From CALINB01 sp938045325 (GTDB lineage: Bacteria > Pseudomonadota > Alphaproteobacteria > Rhodospirillales > CALINB01), in the NCBI GenBank assembly GCA_038114465.1, contig JAYNQW010000007.1, positions 62,001 to 126,000 on the forward strand: a stretch of 64,000 nt of DNA, read 5' to 3'. Below, one piece after another: positions 61,733-64,000 of the stretch; within the stretch, counting starts at the first letter, position 1, and each line of letters starts with the position of its first letter. Position numbers and translations under genes: made by a program. The notes beneath the pieces are model-generated. The model worked only from the letters and a program-made list of their open reading frames with translations. It was not told where the DNA came from and ran no database searches.

Positions 61733-63289
61733 ATGGCAAAGCAGCGGGCAACGAGAAACAAAACTGACGACACCAACATCCGCGAGCGGGTCAAGAAACC
61801 GCCTTCGGCGGTTTTCGTCGACAGCTACTTCGCACCCCGGGTCGCACGCGAAATCGCTTACAATTTCGATAGTGAAATGCAGCTCAATCTCGCGCACGGT
61901 TTGATGCTGGCGCGCCAAGGCATTATCGCCAAAAAGGACATGCGCAAAATTCTTAAGGTTGTGCTCAAAGTCATGCGCGAAGGACCCGAGGCCCTCGGCG
62001 TCGATCACAAGGTCGAGGATTTGTACTCCTATACCGAACGCCACATTATTCAAGCCCTTGGCCCCGAGGTTGGCGGGCGCCTGCACACGGGGCGCTCACG
62101 CAACGATCTGCACACAACGACCTGGCGCATGGCCTTGCGGGAAAATTTGTTGGCCGTACTCGATGTGTTGGCCGAGCTGCGCGCAACCACGCTGAAGCTT
62201 GCGGCCCAGTATATTGAAACCGTGATGCCCGGCTATACCCATTCGCAACACGCGCAACCGATCACGCTTGGTTACTACCTGCTGACTTTCGCCGATGTCT
62301 TAGCACGCGATTTTTCGCGTATTGAAGCCGGCCTTGCACGCACCGATCAATCCCCCTTGGGCTCGGGCGCGCTCACCACAACCGCGTTCCCGCTGGATCG
62401 CAACTACACGGCAAAAGCACTCGGTTTCGATGGCGTGCTCGAAATTGCCTACGACGGTGTTTCCAACCGGGATGATGCGCTCGAAGCCAGTGCGGCATTA
62501 TCGATTCTTATGACCAATATTTCCCGGCTTGCTTTTGACCTGCAAAGCTGGAACACACTTGAGTATCAATTCATCGAGTTGGGCGACGAGCATTCATCCG
62601 TCAGCTCGATCATGCCGCAAAAGAAAAACCCATCGTCCATGGAACACGCGAAAGGCGTTGCCGCCGTCGTCGCGGGGGATTTCATGGCAGCCCTCAGTTG
62701 CGTTAAAAACACATCCATGAGCGATGTTGGCGACGGCGTGACGGCGCTGAACGAACCGGTATTGGATGCGTGCACGCGCACGCGCAAAATTCTCGCGGTG
62801 ATGACCGAAGTTTTGGAAGCGCTGACGGTCCACGAAGACGCCATGCTACGGTCCGCCGAGGTCGGGTTCGGCAGTGCGACCGAGTTATCCGACGTCATCG
62901 TGCGCGAAACCGGCCTGTCGTTTCGCATGGCACACAATATCGTCGGCAATGTGGTGCGCAAAACGGTGGCTGCGGGAAAAACCGCCCTCGACATCGCGGC
63001 AAAAGACCTGGATGCCGCAAGCCGGGAACTGTTCGACAAACCCCTGAAAATTTCCGCCAAAGCCGTCGCCGATGCTCTGGACCCGGCGAAAAACATTCAG
63101 GTACGCACGCTGACCGGCGGGCCTGCGCCCAAAACCATGAAGGCAATGATCGTGGCACGCAAAAAAGTCCTGAGCGCAGACAAGAAATCTGTGAACGCCG
63201 TGAAGTCCCGCGTCGCCAAAGCGCGCGAAAAACTATTGAAAGACGCTAAAGCGTTCGTTTCGGGAAAGGCTGCTGGAAAAGCGGCCTAA
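61733..63289 (+). CDS. Argininosuccinate lyase-family protein with basic C-terminal extension
   Basis: 518 aa against about 460 for normal ArgH. Core signature SSIMPQKKNPSSMEHAKG near 297, GRLHTGRSRNDLHTTTW near 118 and PGYTHSQHAQPITLGYYL near 165 are intact. The last ~45 residues are rich in Lys and Ala (e.g. KSRVAKAREKLLKD). No other arg gene is beside it, and family relatives include lyases for other amino-succinates. Real ArgH or a catabolic relative cannot be separated here. Stop overlaps convergent fhs. Confidence 0.8.
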   Translation: MAKQRATRNKTDDTNIRERVKKPPSAVFVDSYFAPRVAREIAYNFDSEMQLNLAHGLMLARQGIIAKKDMRKILKVVLKVMREGPEALGVDHKVEDLYSYTERHIIQALGPEVGGRLHTGRSRNDLHTTTWRMALRENLLAVLDVLAELRATTLKLAAQYIETVMPGYTHSQHAQPITLGYYLLTFADVLARDFSRIEAGLARTDQSPLGSGALTTTAFPLDRNYTAKALGFDGVLEIAYDGVSNRDDALEASAALSILMTNISRLAFDLQSWNTLEYQFIELGDEHSSVSSIMPQKKNPSSMEHAKGVAAVVAGDFMAALSCVKNTSMSDVGDGVTALNEPVLDACTRTRKILAVMTEVLEALTVHEDAMLRSAEVGFGSATELSDVIVRETGLSFRMAHNIVGNVVRKTVAAGKTALDIAAKDLDAASRELFDKPLKISAKAVADALDPAKNIQVRTLTGGPAPKTMKAMIVARKKVLSADKKSVNAVKSRVAKAREKLLKDAKAFVSGKAAGKAA

Positions 63290-64000
63290 AACAGTCCGAC
63301 GATTTCGCCGTTTTTGTCGACGCCGATGGCTTCGGCCGCCGGCACCCTAGGCAATCCCGGCATGGTCATGATGTCGCCGCAAACGACGACGACGAATTCA
63401 GCGCCGCCCGAGAGACGCACTTCGCGCACCGGGATTTCATGGCCGGTCGGCGCGCCCTTCAAAGCCGGGTTGGTCGAAAAACTGTACTGGGTTTTAGCGA
63501 TACAAACCGGATAATTGCCGTAACCGAGGTCTTCAAGTTCCTTAAAACGCGTCATGACGGCAGACGGTACGCTGATATCGTCAGCGCGGTAAATCTTCTG
63601 CGCAATGGTCCGGACCTTCTCAACGAGCGGCATGTCGTCCGGATAAAGAAAGTTAAAGTCGGCTTTTTCGTTTTCGATGGTATCGACCACGGTTTGCGCG
63701 AGATCGAGGGTCCCCTCGCCGCCCGCCGCCCAGTGATCGGCTTCGAGCGCCTTCACACCGAGATCGGCGCAGATTTTTTTGACCGCTTCGACTTCGGCGT
63801 CCGTGTCGGCACTGAACTTATTAATCGCAACCACGACCGGCACGCCGTAGCTTTTCAAGTTTTCGATGTGACGCGTAATGTTATCCTTGCCGCCGGTTTC
63901 GATGGCCTTCACGTTTTCTTTCTTCAGGTCGTCTTTCGCGACACCGCCGTGCATCTTGAGCGCGCGGATGGTTGCAACCAGCACAATGCAGTCCGGGCTC
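63286..64000 (-). CDS. fhs: Formate-tetrahydrofolate ligase, C-terminal part (cut by window edge)
   Basis: About 238 residues are visible and the frame stays open to the right end. The readable C-terminus has LVATIRALKMHGGV, VVVAINKFSADTD (GTP/ATP-type NKF), LDLAQTVVD, SVPSAVMTRF, LGYGNYPVCIAKTQYSFS and the usual end MPGLPRVPAAEAIGVDKNGEIVGLF. It makes 10-formyl-THF from formate and ATP. The N-terminal P-loop is outside the window. Confidence 0.95.
   Translation of the reverse strand, partial: SPDCIVLVATIRALKMHGGVAKDDLKKENVKAIETGGKDNITRHIENLKSYGVPVVVAINKFSADTDAEVEAVKKICADLGVKALEADHWAAGGEGTLDLAQTVVDTIENEKADFNFLYPDDMPLVEKVRTIAQKIYRADDISVPSAVMTRFKELEDLGYGNYPVCIAKTQYSFSTNPALKGAPTGHEIPVREVRLSGGAEFVVVVCGDIMTMPGLPRVPAAEAIGVDKNGEIVGLF

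Noticed and set aside
1..64000. CRISPR arrays, insertion sequences, rRNA genes or riboswitches
   Set aside because: No regularly spaced repeats, transposase frames, rRNA-like stretches or recognisable riboswitch cores were seen in the intergenic regions; cobS-cobT has only a 50-base upstream gap.

Overview
The window is chromosomal DNA from an alphaproteobacterium, most likely a marine Rhodospirillales-type organism. This rests on gene content and order: argJ-mutT next to a divergent parvulin/secA pair, xerD back to back with aroK-aroB, a J-domain gene before cobS-cobT (aerobic cobalamin pathway), rpmB as a single gene, a monomeric NADP isocitrate dehydrogenase, TRAP transporters, and a BacNav sodium channel with the TLESWSM filter. 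Base composition is moderately GC-rich. The AT-rich exceptions are around 11.2-13.4 kb, 34.4-34.6 kb and 56.88-56.96 kb. Nearly all of the window is coding. One tRNA gene (Leu, UAA) is present. I saw no rRNA, CRISPR array, insertion sequence or prophage.

Layout. 1-6.5 kb: aspartate dehydrogenase (5' end missing) and two paralogous gamma-glutamyltransferase-family genes, separated by an HD-GYP response-regulator gene that is broken by one in-frame TGA, then a DUF2238 membrane protein. 6.6-11.1 kb: DUF983, then a tight leftward four-gene amino-acid operon (NAD(P) oxidoreductase, threonine-synthase-like, threonine aldolase, alpha/beta hydrolase). 11.2-13.4 kb: a small AT-richer cassette of unknown function, with an XRE-type regulator, two paralogous ~110-aa orphan proteins, a class I methyltransferase and a 58-aa protein. 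It carries two copies of the same promoter/operator block and ends next to tRNA-Leu. 13.6-18.3 kb: lipoprotein, CinA-like protein, an argJ-mutT-dctP cluster (this DctP has no signal peptide) and parvulin. 18.5-23 kb: secA, a small membrane protein, a MOSC protein and accA. 23.3-28.2 kb: a TRAP transporter, amidase and small membrane protein operon. 28.2-33.5 kb: xerD, an exported helical protein with a 46-aa upstream gene, aroK, aroB and a CBS protein. 33.5-37.8 kb: DUF2889, an RHH regulator, and a catabolic-looking SDR / cyclase / HisD-like group. 37.9-44.2 kb: J-domain protein, cobS, cobT, sodium channel, NHL protein, a methyltransferase and rpmB. 44.3-48.5 kb: two unrelated isocitrate dehydrogenases and a LOG-family gene. 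48.7-52.6 kb: two class II cytochromes c, a LysM protein, psd and pssA. 52.6-56.9 kb: an RND efflux pump whose divergent promoter region holds a long palindrome. 57-64 kb: CoA transferase with CitE-like lyase and MATE, an enolase-superfamily gene, an argH-like lyase and the 3' end of fhs.

How the genes work together. Housekeeping blocks (secA, argJ, accA, aroKB, cobST, rpmB, icd, psd-pssA) are interspersed with uptake and catabolic modules for small carboxylates, amides and amino acids (TRAP, amidase, GGT-like, threonine aldolase, CoA transferase/CitE, HisD-like), which suits an oligotrophic heterotroph. The least explained part is the XRE/orphan-paralog cassette at 11.2-13.4 kb. All assignments come from reading the sequence. 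No database search or computation was run.
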